Of a stretch of DNA of 7,722 nt, positions 7,167 through 7,722 are shown one piece after another. The notes under the pieces were generated by a model. That model was not told where the DNA came from. It did no database searches and saw only the letters and a list, made by a program, of their open reading frames with translations. Both the position numbers and the translations under genes were made by a program. The stretch comes from CAZEER01 sp964511215 (GTDB taxonomy: Bacteria; Fidelibacterota; Marinisomatia; Marinisomatales; UBA1611), in assembly GCA_964511215.1 (NCBI GenBank), contig CAZEER010000087.1:1-7722 (forward strand), read 5' to 3'. How positions within the stretch are numbered: position 1 is the first letter of the stretch; each line of letters starts with the position of its first letter.

Positions 7167-7364
7167 AAACATATTTTAGTAATTGAGAATGCAAGATTAT
7201 TTACTGGTAAGACAGGTGATTACTCTGAAATAAATAGCTTAGTTCTATATAATGAAAACCATAATTATTGTGTAAAAAGAAATCATGATGTAATTAGATC
7301 TGAAATGGAAGTAATCTGGTCTAATATTTTAATCATGAAAGCAAAATTGATATTTTATAATTAA
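7167..7364 (+). pseudogene. Possible relic of an amidohydrolase N-terminus
   Basis: Between in-frame stops at 7164-7166 and 7362-7364 the frame is open for 65 codons, with no ATG in the first 40. Its translation opens ILVIENARLFTGKTGDYS, very like the first beta strand of metal-dependent amidohydrolases (imidazolonepropionase-like type, typically ..LLIENARLFTG..). About 28 residues on it reads RSEMEVIWSNILIMKAKLI, which lines up with the usual SDAEVIDxSGKxLMPGLID before the HxH metal motif. The frame stops before any HxH and no rest of the roughly 400-residue enzyme follows, so only the N-terminal fragment remains. The stop just upstream (TAA, then AAA CAT) could be a lost ATG giving MKHILVIENARLF. 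Similarity is by eye against remembered family patterns; a chance open frame in AT-rich DNA is the alternative, though two matching blocks in the right order and spacing argue against it. Confidence 0.45.
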
Positions 7365-7382
7365 ATATATTATTAGGTTCTT

Positions 7383-7411
7383 TTCCACTTAATATATTTA
7401 AAAATTAAAAT
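7383..7411 (+). promoter_or_regulatory. Candidate promoter for tRNA-Ser
   Basis: TAAAAT (7406-7411) matches five of six bases of the -10 consensus and would start transcription near 7418, about 21 bases before the tRNA 5' end. The same TAAAAT box stands before the tRNA-Leu gene. The -35 region 17 bases upstream (TTCCAC, 7383-7388) is a poor match, so the call rests on the -10 box and position only. Confidence 0.25.
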
Positions 7412-7438
7412 AAGAAAAGAGAAACAAGCACCTATTAT

Positions 7439-7526
7439 GGAGAGGTGGCCGAGTGGCTGAAGGCGCACGCTTGGAAAGCGTGTTTGCGTTAATAGCGTAA
7501 CGTGGGTTCGAATCCCACTCTCTCCG
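7439..7526 (+). tRNA. tRNA-Ser (anticodon GGA)
   Basis: All parts are present. The acceptor strand GGAGAGG (7439-7445) pairs with TCTCTCC (7519-7525), with one G-U pair at the base. The anticodon stem CACGC/GCGTG (7466-7470 and 7478-7482) encloses TTGGAAA with anticodon GGA at 7473-7475, reading UCC and UCU. A long variable arm (about 7483-7501; TTGCG pairing with CGTAA) marks the class II tRNA expected for serine. The T-stem GTGGG/CCCAC surrounds TTCGAAT. G7526 is the discriminator base; CCA is not encoded (the genome reads CAT), so CCA would be added after transcription. The 88-base length is normal for tRNA-Ser. Confidence 0.97.
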
Positions 7527-7544
7527 CATTAATCTATTGATGAG

Positions 7545-7572
7545 AAAAGCCCCAAATGACTGGGGCTTTTTT
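7545..7572 (+). terminator. Intrinsic terminator after tRNA-Ser
   Basis: AAAAGCCCC (7545-7553) is perfectly complementary to GGGGCTTTT (7562-7570) around an 8-base loop, and the T run continues to 7572. It lies 18 bases after the tRNA 3' end, where the tRNA transcript should finish. With A's before the stem and T's after, it could also work on the opposite strand for any gene converging from the right. Confidence 0.9.
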
Positions 7573-7598
7573 ATTGTAGAAATGATGATATTTTATAT

Positions 7599-7671
7599 GC
7601 TAAAATATGGTTTGTTACCATATTGTTACCATTTTATTTTAGTTTTTATCTATGAGTTTTAGGCTAAAATA
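7599..7671. repeat. Cluster of short direct and inverted repeats beside tRNA-Ser
   Basis: Several short repeats overlap here. TTGTTACCAT occurs twice (7612-7621 and 7623-7632), spaced by 11 bases, about one helical turn. AATATGGT (7604-7611) and ACCATATT (7617-7624) form an eight-base palindrome with a five-base centre. GCTAAAATA occurs twice (7599-7607 and 7663-7671), with the inverted core ATTTTAG at 7636-7642. All of this sits in about 75 bases just past a tRNA terminator. Tandem repeats like these fit paired protein-binding sites, for example arm sites of a tyrosine recombinase or an operator for a gene beyond the window. No duplicate of the tRNA 3' end is present, so an att site is not shown. 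Confidence 0.5.
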
Positions 7672-7702
7672 GTTTTTCATACATTAAAATCACATTCAAA
7701 AT

Positions 7703-7720
7703 ACTCCACATTCGTGGGGT
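7703..7720. terminator. Hairpin at the window edge, possible terminator
   Basis: ACTCCAC (7703-7709) pairs with GTGGGGT (7714-7720), including one T-G pair, around the four-base loop ATTC. It is preceded by AAAATA and followed by TTT at the window end. This has the shape of an intrinsic terminator, but the T run is cut by the edge and no gene ending here is seen within the window. It could serve a minus-strand gene lying to the right. Confidence 0.35.
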
Positions 7721-7722
7721 TT

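Larger units (their letters stand above)
7032..7438. other. Intergenic stretch without an intact gene
   Basis: About 400 bases of very AT-rich sequence separate the small CDS from tRNA-Ser. It holds the weak inverted repeat at 7042-7075 and a small hairpin at 7084-7102 (arms TTAAAGC and GCTTGTAA around a GCAA tetraloop, with one bulged G). A run of taa/aat triplets lies at about 7150-7169, and the open frame read as a gene relic spans 7167-7364. No tmRNA, riboswitch or further tRNA was recognised. The length and decayed content contrast with the near-zero spacers to the left. Confidence 0.6.

Noticed and set aside
7150..7169. Run of taa/aat triplets as a microsatellite or CRISPR-like repeat
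   Set aside because: Only a few imperfect triplets in AT-rich DNA; there is no spacer-repeat structure.
7032..7438. A tmRNA (ssrA) gene in the spacer, given smpB in the window
   Set aside because: No tRNA-like 3' end with a GGTTCGA T-arm and no tag reading frame ending in Ala-Ala was found in this stretch.

Overview
The window looks like ordinary chromosome from an AT-rich bacterium, probably of the Bacteroidota or a relative in the FCB group; a marine lineage such as Marinimicrobia is possible but not shown. Three things point this way. Every gene start has an A/T-rich leader with little or no Shine-Dalgarno motif. The alkaline phosphatase is of the PafA type, common in that group. A small charged protein near the right end resembles, by eye, a small Bacteroidota protein family. 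No rRNA, phage structural gene, insertion sequence or CRISPR array is visible.

Layout. Positions 1-49 hold the 5' part of a tRNA-Leu(CAG) gene on the minus strand, cut by the window edge. A divergent spacer of about 117 bases follows. A tightly packed plus-strand gene run then covers 167-6615: smpB (trans-translation), tyrS (tyrosyl-tRNA synthetase), a PafA-like lipoprotein phosphatase, an ABC-2 export ATPase with its permease, and a CNNM/DUF21-CBS membrane protein. Three junctions share the four-base ATGA overlap (613, 1818, 4317) and one gap is a single base, so the first five genes are almost certainly co-transcribed and translationally coupled. A 110-residue charged protein (6699-7031) follows after 83 bases.

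The right end is less ordinary. From 7032 to 7438 no intact gene is seen, but 7167-7364 reads as a 65-residue open frame without a start codon that resembles the N-terminal strand region of amidohydrolases; I read it as a gene relic. Next come tRNA-Ser(GGA) at 7439-7526, a strong intrinsic terminator (7545-7572), and an AT-rich tail with nested direct and inverted repeats (7599-7671). This cluster sits where tRNA-targeting integrases place att and arm sites. The window ends in a partial hairpin.

The genes do not form one pathway. smpB and tyrS serve translation; the phosphatase, exporter pair and CNNM protein act in the envelope. No undescribed system is proven here. The best leads are the amidohydrolase relic, the repeat cluster beside tRNA-Ser, and the possible ribosome-associated small protein.
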